DNA of 64,000 bases from Bog-756 sp963812525 (GTDB lineage: Bacteria > Actinomycetota > Acidimicrobiia > Acidimicrobiales > RAAP-2). How positions within the stretch are numbered: the stretch's first letter is position 1; each line of letters opens with the position of its first letter. The notes under the pieces were generated by a model. The model worked only from the letters and a program-made list of their open reading frames with translations, ran no database searches and was not told where the DNA came from. The position numbers were made by a program, and so were the translations under genes. This document shows positions 54,967-62,888 of this stretch, in pieces. The stretch spans positions 62,001-126,000 of the forward strand of contig CAWEVL010000009.1 of NCBI GenBank assembly GCA_963812525.1, read 5' to 3'.

Positions 54967-55407
54967 GTGAGATCCAGGACCACCGACGAACTGCTTTCTC
55001 GAGTTCCACTCTTCTCGGGGCTCTCAAAGAAGGACCTCCAGGAACTATCGAACCTGACCACGCGACTCAACCTGGCGGCTGGACGTGAGTTGACCCACCA
55101 AGGTGGGCTCGGGCGGGAGTTTGTCATCGTGCTGGAAGGCACGGTGAGCGTGGTCATCGACGGAGACGTGGTCGCGGAATTGGGTGCCGGCGATTTCTTC
55201 GGTGAGATCGCCCTCCTCCAAGGTCAGCCGCGCAATGCCACGGTGGTGGCCAAGACCGACGTTGTCGTCGACGTGATCGGTCGAGCTGAGTTCACCGTAC
55301 TCCTCGATGACCGCCCGGAGATCGACAAGAAGGTCCACGCCGCGATGGCGCGGCGCCTTGCTGATGACGCGGCCCTCCCGGGCAGAGTTGAGGGCCCAGA
55401 CGCTTGA
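54967..55407 (+). CDS. second stand-alone cyclic-nucleotide-binding protein
   Basis: The GTG at 54967 follows GGAGGGCGGAG. The 146-residue protein is a CNB beta-roll: LLSRVPLFSGLSKKDLQELS, GREFVIVLEGTVSVVIDG, and FFGEIALLQGQPRNATVVA (phosphate-binding cassette with Arg). It lacks an effector domain and ends in a short polar tail. It is similar in layout to the protein at 48.0 kb but clearly divergent. Stand-alone CNB proteins are often near ion channels or regulators; here they are not. Confidence 0.88.
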   Translation: MRSRTTDELLSRVPLFSGLSKKDLQELSNLTTRLNLAAGRELTHQGGLGREFVIVLEGTVSVVIDGDVVAELGAGDFFGEIALLQGQPRNATVVAKTDVVVDVIGRAEFTVLLDDRPEIDKKVHAAMARRLADDAALPGRVEGPDA

Positions 55408-55489
55408 GCTGGCCCTGGGTCCGGAGCCGGAGATCTCGACGCGCTCGACGGGGGGGTGCACTGCGGGAAGACGGGCGGCTACTCGGTCC

Positions 55490-56212
55490 TTAGCTGGATC
55501 GACGGGCACACAACAGCATCAGGCGTGGAATGGCGGATGCGTTCGGGAAGTCCCCCGTCTCGACGAGAACCGCTGCAGGCGGGGGCGGTTCCACCATGTC
55601 TTCGATGAGCAACCCGACTTCGCCCATTGCGTGCACATATCTGCTCAGCGGTCGGTGGGCGAACTGAAGATGAACCCCGGGTGCGATCTCGTCGATCGCC
55701 ACATCGTCCTGCAGGTAGGAACCAACCCTCCAAAAGTGATCTCCCGAGCCGGCATCGTCGACCCACCCGCTACCGGGCGCTTGGAGGAGGGGATGAGCCA
55801 GGAACAGGAGGAACCTCCCGTCCGGCGCCAGTACGCGGGCGATCTCGCCAATGGCGGGCTCGAATGGGTCCACGTGCTCGAGCGCCAGGCACAGGACCAC
55901 CGCGTCGAAGCTCGCATCCGGACTGGGCAGCTTCTCGGACCGTGCCCGCATGAAGCGAGCGGCGCCACCACGTCCCTGGGCCGTTCGGATCTGCGCCGCC
56001 GTCGGATCGACTCCCACCACGTCGGCGCCGAGGCTCGCCACTCGTCGGCTGACCTGGCCCTCGCCACACCCCACGTCCAGGACACGCCGTGCTCCGTGCA
56101 GGAAGCGCTCGGCAAGGGGAAGAATCTGTTCCTCGTATTCAGGGTCGACCCCGTCGGTGAATCCCTGCTGCCACCATGTCGCATGCTGTTCCCAAAGAGC
56201 ATCCCCGACCAT
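55490..56212 (-). CDS. class I SAM-dependent methyltransferase
   Basis: The ATG at 56212 gives 240 residues. RRVLDVGCGEGQVSRRVA (about 43-60) is the SAM-binding motif I, VVGVDPTAAQI is motif II, and SFDAVVLCLALEHVDPFEPA the post-II region. It reads as a Methyltransf_11 type enzyme acting on an unknown small molecule. The C-terminal VEPPPPAAVLVETGDFP segment may form a lid. It converges with the second CNB gene. Confidence 0.87.
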   Translation of the reverse strand: MVGDALWEQHATWWQQGFTDGVDPEYEEQILPLAERFLHGARRVLDVGCGEGQVSRRVASLGADVVGVDPTAAQIRTAQGRGGAARFMRARSEKLPSPDASFDAVVLCLALEHVDPFEPAIGEIARVLAPDGRFLLFLAHPLLQAPGSGWVDDAGSGDHFWRVGSYLQDDVAIDEIAPGVHLQFAHRPLSRYVHAMGEVGLLIEDMVEPPPPAAVLVETGDFPNASAIPRLMLLCARRSS

Positions 56213-56403
56213 CACCGGTGAGGGTAGCTCCCCTCGTCCCGGCGCCGCCTCATCCCGGCCCCGGCCAGCTACACCCCAACGTGGGCCGGATGAGCGTGGG
56301 GTCATGCCGGGACCGCCTTGCAGTCCGCTTTCCACGCTTGTCGGAGGTCCCTTCGCAGTTTGCTCGAAGAACTCGGGTACCCGGGTCAGAGTCCGGGCCG
56401 CTA

Positions 56404-56652
56404 CTAGTTGTAGTCCTCCAGTTCGGTCCGATCGCCGCCGCTCTCGACCTTGGTGAGCGAAAGTACATACCCGTCGACCTGGTCGATGCGCCGGACGGCA
56501 TCGACATGCCCTCGGCCCGCTCCACTCCATTTCGACCGGGCCATCGACTTGGCCTGTGCAGGGTCGGGAGCGATGACAAAGACCACCTCGTGGTCCTCTC
56601 CCATTCGGCCCTCTGCTATCGGCCCACCGAGGAACGCTGCGAACAGGTGCAT
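56404..56652 (-). CDS. DUF1543 small protein
   Basis: This 82-residue protein has the DUF1543 pattern: MHLFAAFLGGPIAEGRMGED, HEVVFVIAPDPAQAKSMARS and HVDAVRRIDQVDGYVLSLT. DUF1543 proteins are small, conserved and of unknown function, typically one domain per gene in actinobacteria and proteobacteria, sometimes duplicated. The start codon follows a weak GAGG about 14 bases upstream. It stands alone. Confidence 0.75.
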   Translation of the reverse strand: MHLFAAFLGGPIAEGRMGEDHEVVFVIAPDPAQAKSMARSKWSGAGRGHVDAVRRIDQVDGYVLSLTKVESGGDRTELEDYN

Positions 56653-57202
56653 CCCGGCAAGTTAGGCCTCGATGGCGTCCGGTTCAAGCGGCTGCCGCGC
56701 GGCGGCAAATCGATCCGGTCACCCTGACCATCATCGGTCCCACCATCGATCGGAGACTGCTGGGGGCAGCCACTTCCTACCCGGAGTGGCCGGAATGAGG
56801 CGTGGGAGCAGATCCCGTTGTTCTACCCAGCGGACCCTCGAGGAGCAGTTGCCGGTCGACCGCCGTCGATGACGGCCGGAGTCGCCGCCGTGGTTGGATA
56901 CTTGGTGGACGCGACCTTCGCCGCCGGCATCACCGGTGGTCCGAAGCGATGCGGGCGGTCCGCGCCGCTTCCGGAGCGGCATGACGGCTCAAGGAGCATC
57001 GAGGTGGTTGCAGATTCTGTGGCAATCTGTCGACCATCGCACCCGTGCGTGTGGACAATCGGGACATTCTGGGCCCCCTGAGCAGGGACAATGAGCCCAC
57101 GGGCAGGATTCAAAGCGAGCGCACCGTATCGATGCCAGACTGTGGGCGTTTAGGGACGGGGGGGGGAATGCCTTCACCCATGATCAGTAGGGAAAGGAAG
57201 TT
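56653..57202. other. intergenic region upstream of the Cys-module secreted protein
   Basis: A plus-strand frame (56818-57081) has no clear start or motif. An inverted repeat CAGATT/AATCTG at 57011-57029 with a 7-base spacer and a G-run near 57155 are the only visible structures; the repeat could be regulatory. Confidence 0.35.
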
Positions 57203-58048
57203 ATGCGAAGAATTCTGTTGACTGTCGCGGCCATGCTCATTCCGGCCGCAGGGCTCACCTTGGGGGTGGCCGGCACCGCCGGGGCGGGGACGCTCAAGAT
57301 CACCTGCACCACGGTCACCGGCACCGTATCGGGGGACATCACCATCAGCGGATGCACCGGGGGCAACACCGGAGGGTCTTCGGTGCCCAAGCCGACCCTC
57401 AGCCTTTCGACTGGCGGTACCACGACCTGGGTGTCGGGTTCGACGACCACGGTCGGCGTTCCGACGACGACGGCGATCACGGCGACGAAGTGCCCCGGCT
57501 ATGTCAAGCCACCCAAGGGTACAACGCCCCCAGAGCCGAGCGCCCTGGCGGTCTCGGGCTCGGTGACCGGAGACACCGGTGACGGCATGCTTCTCCCGGC
57601 TACCGAACTGGGCGAGGTCTGCGTCGGAACCGACGGCACGATCACTGCGCTGAAGAGCTTCGAGTTCGAGTGGACGGGCAGTTCCATTTCGTGCACCACC
57701 ATCACCGGGACCGCCTCGGGCAACCTCACGGTCGGCGGGTGCACCGGTGGCAACACCGGGGGAAGCTCCCAGCCCTTGTCCGCCTTGGCTCTGGCGGTGG
57801 GTGGGACCATCACCTGGACGTCCGGTGGCAGCACCACGATCGGTGCTCCGACGCTGACCCCGACGGGCGCCACGCACTGCCCGGGCTACGTCAAGAAAGC
57901 ACTCAGCAACCCCACCGCCGAGAAGTTCTCCGCAGCGGTGACCGCCGACAGCGGTGACGGCCTCAAGCTGCCGGGCACGGCCAAGGGTGCGGTCTGCCTC
58001 GGGACGGACGGCTCGATCACGGCCCTCATGCCGTTGGCCGCCAAGTAA
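57203..58048 (+). CDS. secreted protein with two Cys-containing modules
   Basis: GGAAAGGAAG precedes the ATG. A Sec signal (MRRILLTVAAMLIPAAGLTL, ending about 28) is followed by two ~115-residue repeats: ITCTTVTGTVSGDITISGC ... CVGTDGTITAL (33-150) and ISCTTITGTASGNLTVGGC ... CLGTDGSITAL (162-275). Each repeat has four Cys at matching places (C35, C51, C97, C140 and C164, C180, C226, C265), suggesting two disulfides per module, and each shares CTGGNTGGSS and CPGYVK. The fold is probably beta-rich. A 3' remnant of a relative is at 7.6 kb. Function unknown; surface or extracellular location is likely. Confidence 0.85.
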   Translation: MRRILLTVAAMLIPAAGLTLGVAGTAGAGTLKITCTTVTGTVSGDITISGCTGGNTGGSSVPKPTLSLSTGGTTTWVSGSTTTVGVPTTTAITATKCPGYVKPPKGTTPPEPSALAVSGSVTGDTGDGMLLPATELGEVCVGTDGTITALKSFEFEWTGSSISCTTITGTASGNLTVGGCTGGNTGGSSQPLSALALAVGGTITWTSGGSTTIGAPTLTPTGATHCPGYVKKALSNPTAEKFSAAVTADSGDGLKLPGTAKGAVCLGTDGSITALMPLAAK

Positions 58049-58121
58049 GCCCCTGGCACCAATCGATCGGGCGATTCGTACCGGATCGCCGACGATCCGC
58101 TGGTGTCGCGGTAGTTAGTGG

Positions 58122-58155
58122 AAGGAGCCCCGTCTCGTCAGAGGCGGGGCTCCTT
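58122..58155 (+). terminator. bidirectional hairpin terminator
   Basis: AAGGAGCCCCG pairs perfectly with CGGGGCTCCTT around a loop and is followed by TTTC. It lies between the convergent secreted-protein and sulfotransferase genes and can serve both. Confidence 0.75.
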
Positions 58156-58305
58156 TCGCGACCGGCACCCATGGTCGAGCACCGGTCGGGCCGAGTCGCT
58201 GGGTCGTCGAACGCAAGCAAGAGGCCCCGTGAAGGGTGCGCAGCGCTGGGTAGGTCACGGAGACACCGAAACCGGAAGACGTCGGGCTCGCCGGCGACCT
58301 TGGGG

Positions 58306-58926
58306 TCAGTGCAGGGGCGGGATCCCGACCATCTCGCGGAACTCGTCCGTCGAATTGGTCACGGGGAACGGCTCGGAGGGAACCGGCAACCCGAGTCGGT
58401 CGCAGATCGGATCCCAGCCGTCCCCGAGGTTCCACTCGAGCAGTCGACTGGCCGACACCTCGGTCCGCACGGCATCGTTGTGGCGCACGAAGGCATCCAT
58501 CATCGTGGTCGGGTCATCGAACCGGTCGCTGAAGCGGTCGTGCAGGAGCTCGCGCACCGCATCCATCCAGGGTGCCAATTCGGGTGGCATGTTGTCGAAT
58601 GTCAGAAAGATCGTGTTCGAGGCGCTGCGATACCACGCTTCGGGATCACGAACCGACAGGAGCACGAGGGCGTCCGGGTTGACCTGCGACAGCTCGTTCC
58701 AGAATGCGCCGCCCGGCCAGTCCACGACGGCTCGATACTTGGCCAGCATGATCGACCAGTCGACGGGGCGGCCTTCGATGGCGTCGACCCAGGCCGGTAT
58801 CTGGCCAGGATCTCCAAGGATCTCGAGCATGTGATGGCAGGGGCCGCCCAGAAGCTGCTCAAGCGCAAGCTTGAGCGAATGGGTCCCGGTCCGGCCGACG
58901 CCGGCACCGACTACCTTGAGCTCCAC
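58306..58926 (-). CDS. sulfotransferase-family protein
   Basis: The GTG at 58926 has GGAGG six bases upstream and gives 206 residues. VVGAGVGRTGTHSLKLAL near the start is the 5'-phosphosulfate-binding loop of the PAPS-dependent sulfotransferases, and LVLLSVRDPEAWYRSASNT holds the 3'-phosphate-binding RDP. The protein matches the single-domain Sulfotransfer_4 type common in actinobacteria. It would sulfate a small acceptor; the window also encodes an alkylsulfatase-like enzyme, so sulfated compounds may be both made and cleaved, which is inference. Confidence 0.85.
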   Translation of the reverse strand: MELKVVGAGVGRTGTHSLKLALEQLLGGPCHHMLEILGDPGQIPAWVDAIEGRPVDWSIMLAKYRAVVDWPGGAFWNELSQVNPDALVLLSVRDPEAWYRSASNTIFLTFDNMPPELAPWMDAVRELLHDRFSDRFDDPTTMMDAFVRHNDAVRTEVSASRLLEWNLGDGWDPICDRLGLPVPSEPFPVTNSTDEFREMVGIPPLH

Positions 58927-59218
58927 GATGTTCCTCCGCTCTGGTCCACGTCCGTCCCCCGCCGCCGTTACGCAGGGGCCAACTCTCCTCGGGCACCACT
59001 GTTGCACGTTTCCCCTCTGAGTTCCTTGGGCAGCACCCTGTGCTCAGCCGCGGTTGGGCACGGTGGGCACTGACCTGGCTCCCAACGATCTGACACCACC
59101 CACCGTTGGGCCATGCCACCGGGTGCTGCCCATCGCAGTGAGACCGTCGGCGCCCCACGTTGTCGACAGGCGTTCGAACAGTGGGGCCCTCTGACGGGAA
59201 GGCGCTCCGAGGCCGGCG

Positions 59219-60133
59219 CTAGGTCGAGGGCTGGGTTGGTGGGGACGGTATCCCGAGCGCGGTGGCCAGGTTGGTCAGATCGGTCCGCTCGTCGGAGACT
59301 GCCCCGGAGATCGCTTGATTGTCCTCGGCGGTGTCGCGGTGATTCACCAGGTCGGCGGCCTCCTCGCCGACTGCGTTGCGCTCGTCGGTCAGGCTCTGGG
59401 CCAGCTGCGATGCGTCCAGGCGGGCCGCCGCCGTCACCCAGGCGATGGCGCTGAGCCGCTGGAGGTACGTGCTGATCGCCACCTCCAGTTGCTGGTCGGC
59501 CGCCTCGATCTGACTGGTGTCAGTCGTCAACGCGGCTTGGGCGGCGGTCTCGTCGATCTGTGCAGCCGCCGCGGCTTGTTGCTCCTGGGAGAGACAGGCC
59601 GGGTACATGGCGGTGTCACCGGCGTTGCATCCCGTGCCGAACTGGTTGTCCTGGTAGGTGGCCTGATCGTTCGACAGGCGGCCGTATTGCTTCGCAATGT
59701 CCGCATCGGCGGCGGCAATGGCGGCGTCGGGCGCCAAGGTGTCTGCGGTGAAGTCCTTGGCGTCACTCACCAGTTGACTCGCCACCAGCTGGCTGGGAGC
59801 AATGGGGTTCGAGGTCGGCGGCGGCAGCGCCATGGCCACCTTGGGTGGAGAGACGCTCGGGGAGGTCCCGCTGTTGATCACGATGCCGCCGACGACCGCC
59901 GAGAGCACCATCACCACACCGGCTGTCCATGCCCATCTGGGCCTCGATCGGGTGGAGTCCGGCGAACGCCGGGGTGAAGCTTGTGACCGAGGAGTCTCTG
60001 GCGACAGAAGCAGGAGTCCTGCGTGGATCGGAGTGGGCTCGAACGGTCGGAACCCAGGATGCCGGTCAGGGGGATACCACCGGCCGTCTGACGCCACCCA
60101 CCATCCATCGGTCTGATTGGGTTCGCTCGTCAC
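59219..60133 (-). CDS. membrane-anchored protein with WWxxxDGxWxPP head and helical exterior
   Basis: Starting at GTG 60133, this 304-residue protein opens with DGWWVASDGRWYPP (9-22), the Trp-rich head typical of Acidimicrobiia surface proteins. One membrane helix (about 68-87) follows, then a Pro/Ser linker and a long Ala/Gln/Asp-rich helical exterior (about 110-290). QAAAAAQIDETAAQAALTTD and AADADIAKQYGRLSNDQATY suggest a coiled coil. Two Cys (GTGCNAG, MYPACLS) may be linked. The function is unknown. The head matches that of the protein at 8.3 kb. Confidence 0.75.
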   Translation of the reverse strand: MTSEPNQTDGWWVASDGRWYPPDRHPGFRPFEPTPIHAGLLLLSPETPRSQASPRRSPDSTRSRPRWAWTAGVVMVLSAVVGGIVINSGTSPSVSPPKVAMALPPPTSNPIAPSQLVASQLVSDAKDFTADTLAPDAAIAAADADIAKQYGRLSNDQATYQDNQFGTGCNAGDTAMYPACLSQEQQAAAAAQIDETAAQAALTTDTSQIEAADQQLEVAISTYLQRLSAIAWVTAAARLDASQLAQSLTDERNAVGEEAADLVNHRDTAEDNQAISGAVSDERTDLTNLATALGIPSPPTQPST

Positions 60134-60334
60134 CTGGTTCGGCCCTTGGTTAGACCCCTCGTGTTAGGGATCGGCAGAATCGGTGAGGCCTTTAGCGCCG
60201 ACATCCGGCCCACCGGCTCCGAGCACCAACCAGCTTCATCGAGCGTCGGCTCCGTGCCCGTCGGGGATCGGGGCGGCGCAACCCTGCCAGCCCAGCTACC
60301 GGAGGGCCTCAACCGGTGCCCACGGACCCGGACC

Positions 60335-60361
60335 GACCATCTGACGAACCGTCAGATGGTC
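60335..60361. promoter_or_regulatory. perfect 12-bp inverted repeat, TetR-type operator candidate
   Basis: GACCATCTGACG is followed by AAC and then its exact reverse complement CGTCAGATGGTC. It lies in the divergent gap between the WW-head gene (start 60133) and the cupin gene (start 60621). CTGACG/CGTCAG cores are a recurrent TetR operator type in actinobacteria. A hairpin role is also possible. The rest of the 60134-60620 gap shows no gene. Confidence 0.55.
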
Positions 60362-60620
60362 ACCCCTGTCAGTTCCAGGGTCTCGGATCCCTTGTCCCCA
60401 GGAGGGATGCAGGCCGCGGCGGAGGGCCTCTGACCCGAAGCTATTCTCCGGACGGGCATTCCGGCCCGGCCGACCGGGTGGTCGGACAGTGCATGGACGG
60501 GTCACCGCCCCGTGGATCTGAACGGTCATCTATGCCACTGTCTATGGCCACCAACCGAATCGGGCGTACGCAGAGGTCACGCCGTGACGCACGCTCCCGA
60601 CTGAAACTCCAGGAGTGCAA

Positions 60621-61076
60621 ATGGGCATCGTCGCAACTACCGAGGCACAGCACCGCGGCTCGATGGATCTACCGTTCGTGGAGATGGGCGGCGGGAACAA
60701 GCTCAAGGTGATCCAGGTCGATGTGGCGGAGGGACTCTGGATCGTCGAGAACATCTTCCAAGCCGGCTACGCGGTGCAGACCCACCGACACACCGGACCC
60801 GTGTATGGGTACACCATGTCCGGCGCCTGGCGGTACCGTGAGTACGACTACGTCAACCGGGCCGGCTCGTTCCTCTTCGAGCCCGCTGGATCCGTGCACA
60901 CCCTCGAGTGCATCGAGAATGGCACGCAGGTGTGGTTCCAGATGTACGGGGTGAACCTCAATCTGGGCGCCGACGGCAGCATCGAGAGCGTCTTCGACGG
61001 CCCCGGCACCCTCGAGGCCTATTACGCACTGTGTGAGGCAGAGGGATTCCCCCGACCCGACGTGCTGGTGAGTTGA
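60621..61076 (+). CDS. cupin, 2,4'-dihydroxyacetophenone dioxygenase-like
   Basis: The ATG at 60621 has GGAG five bases upstream. The 151-residue protein is a single cupin: QTHRHTGPVYGYTMSGAW provides the His metal ligands (H-R-H), with a glutamate or tyrosine later, and FLFEPAGSVHTLE supplies the final His. The sequence matches the 2,4'-dihydroxyacetophenone dioxygenase-like cupins, which cleave aromatic ketones using Fe(II), but other metal-dependent roles are common in this family. A palindrome 260 bases upstream may control it. Confidence 0.85.
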   Translation: MGIVATTEAQHRGSMDLPFVEMGGGNKLKVIQVDVAEGLWIVENIFQAGYAVQTHRHTGPVYGYTMSGAWRYREYDYVNRAGSFLFEPAGSVHTLECIENGTQVWFQMYGVNLNLGADGSIESVFDGPGTLEAYYALCEAEGFPRPDVLVS

Positions 61077-61207
61077 CGTCACCGGAACCGGCGGGTTCGA
61101 TGCGGGCCTGGTGACCGCGGGCTCGCTCAGGTGCGTGCCTTGCCGGATGTCGGCCTGGGTGCGGCGCTCCTGACCCGGAAGGCCGTGCCTCCCGTCCGGG
61201 ACCAGGG

Positions 61208-62257
61208 CTAGCCGAGATAGAGAGCGGCCACCTGCTCGTAGAGGTGGCGATCGACCCGCTTGGGTTTCCCGACGGCCTCGCTCAGTGAGACCCGGATGAT
61301 CGCTCCGGCGTGCAGTGCCACCATCGTCCCGAAGTCGTGGTCGTGCACGGCCTGGAGCGCCGCGGCCCCGAAGCGGGTGGCCAGAACACGGTCGAAGGCC
61401 GTCGGGGACCCCCCACGCTGGATATGCCCGAGCACGGTGGACCTGGACTCGTATCCCGTTCGGCGCTCGATCTCCCCGGCCAGGAAGGCCCCGATCCCGC
61501 CCAGGCGCACGTGGCCGAACTGGTCGGCAGGGCCCGACGCCTGCGAGGTCCAGGTGGAAGTGGCCGGGTCCCCGTCTCTCGGATGTGCTCCCTCGGCCAC
61601 CACCACCGTGGAGAAGAATTGATTGCCACCGTGTCGCCGTAGCAACCGGTTGCACACCCCATCGAGGGAGAAGGGGACCTCGGGGATGAGGATCTCGGCT
61701 GCTCCTCCGGCGATCCCAGCGTGGACGGCGATCCAGCCGACATTTCGCCCCATCACCTCGCACACGATGACCCGGTGGTGGGACTCGGCTGTCGTCTGCA
61801 GGCGGTCGATCGCCTCGGTGGCAATCTGGACCGCGGTGTCGAACCCGAAGGTGACCTCCGTCCCCGACAGGTCGTTGTCGATGGTCTTGGGCACACCGAC
61901 GACAGGGAGGCCCTGCTGGTACAGCCGGTCCGCTGCCCCCAGTGTGTCATCGCCGCCTATGGCGACAATCGCGTCGAGCCTGAGGTCCTCCACGGTGGCC
62001 CGGACACGGTCGGCGCCACCGTCGGTGGCGAAGGGATTGGTGCGGGACGATCCCAGGATCGTCCCACCCCTGGTCAGAATGGACCGGCACTGTTCAGTGT
62101 CGAGCGAGACGGTTCTGCTCTCGAGGAGACCACCCCAGCCGTCGAGAATGCCCACGAACTCGTCGCCATGATGGACGACACCGCCGAGCACCACGGCTCG
62201 GATGACCGCGTTCAACCCCGGACAGTCACCCCCACCGGTGAGCAGGCCGATCCGCAT
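61208..62257 (-). CDS. pfkA: phosphofructokinase with pyrophosphate-type active site
   Basis: From the ATG at 62257 the enzyme has 349 residues. GLLTGGGDCPGLNAVIR (substrate/nucleotide loop), GGDDTLGAA (101-109) and PKTIDNDL (123-130) are present, along with the catalytic Asp of TIDND, VMGRNVGWIA and LGHIQRGG. ATP-dependent enzymes have Gly at 104 and Gly at 124 (E. coli numbering). Here these are D104 and K124, the residues that mark pyrophosphate-dependent phosphofructokinases. So it probably uses PPi and can run in both glycolytic directions. This is predicted from the motif and should be tested by assay. Convergent with the cupin gene. Confidence 0.88.
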   Translation of the reverse strand: MRIGLLTGGGDCPGLNAVIRAVVLGGVVHHGDEFVGILDGWGGLLESRTVSLDTEQCRSILTRGGTILGSSRTNPFATDGGADRVRATVEDLRLDAIVAIGGDDTLGAADRLYQQGLPVVGVPKTIDNDLSGTEVTFGFDTAVQIATEAIDRLQTTAESHHRVIVCEVMGRNVGWIAVHAGIAGGAAEILIPEVPFSLDGVCNRLLRRHGGNQFFSTVVVAEGAHPRDGDPATSTWTSQASGPADQFGHVRLGGIGAFLAGEIERRTGYESRSTVLGHIQRGGSPTAFDRVLATRFGAAALQAVHDHDFGTMVALHAGAIIRVSLSEAVGKPKRVDRHLYEQVAALYLG

Positions 62258-62456
62258 GTCCTCATGATAGGGACCGGCCCAGCCCGGTACGTCGGCCACG
62301 TCGGAGTGGGTCACCGTCGACCTCGTCGACCGACCGTGACGGTGCTGAGCATCGCCAGAACGGGGCTTGCCGCCGCCCTGGGGGCCGGCACTTGGCAGGC
62401 CGGCTCCCATCGGCAACGATGTGCGTACTGTCGATGACCCGGGTGGAGGAGGCGTC

Positions 62457-62888
62457 ATGAGTGATCCGCTAGGCACGCCGGGCTCACCGAAGAGCTTGCC
62501 GCTCATCCTCGCCCGGGAGCTGGCGTCCAATCTGGCCACGCCGATGTTCCTGCTGGACGCCGGAGGCATGCTGGTCTACTACAACGACGCGGCGGCCACC
62601 GTCCTCGGGACCCCGTTTGCGAAGCTCGGTGAGACTCCGTCTGGTGAGTTCGGCGAATCCCTGCATCTCGCCACCCCTGATGGCCGACCGCTTCGTCGGC
62701 GTGACTCACCGGCCGGAATTGCCTTCTTCGAACGTCGGCCGGCCCATGAGACGCTCCTGGCCTCGTCCTTCGACGGGGAGCGCCGACAGTATGAGGCGAC
62801 GGCCTACCCGTTGATCGGGGCGGAGGGCGAGATGCACGGGGTCGTGTCCGTCTTCTGGGAGTCGGCCACCGGGAAGAGCGGCGCCTGA
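62457..62888 (+). CDS. PAS-domain protein
   Basis: The ATG at 62457 with GGAGGAGG upstream gives 143 residues. A PAS domain spans about 20-135: LASNLATPMFLLDAGGMLVY and YNDAAATVLGTPFAKLGETP, then YEATAYPLIGAEGEMHGVVS. No output domain follows. It overlaps the next gene by one base (TGATG), so the metallo-hydrolase is coupled to it and may be the output. The ligand is unknown. Confidence 0.85.
   Translation: MSDPLGTPGSPKSLPLILARELASNLATPMFLLDAGGMLVYYNDAAATVLGTPFAKLGETPSGEFGESLHLATPDGRPLRRRDSPAGIAFFERRPAHETLLASSFDGERRQYEATAYPLIGAEGEMHGVVSVFWESATGKSGA

Noticed and set aside
56818..57081. Plus-strand frame of 87 codons before the Cys-module gene
   Set aside because: No ribosome site, and no recognisable motif in any part.
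57110..57877. Arg/Gly-rich minus-strand frame opposite the Cys-module protein
   Set aside because: It is the complement of the repeated gene and shows only repeated low-complexity text.
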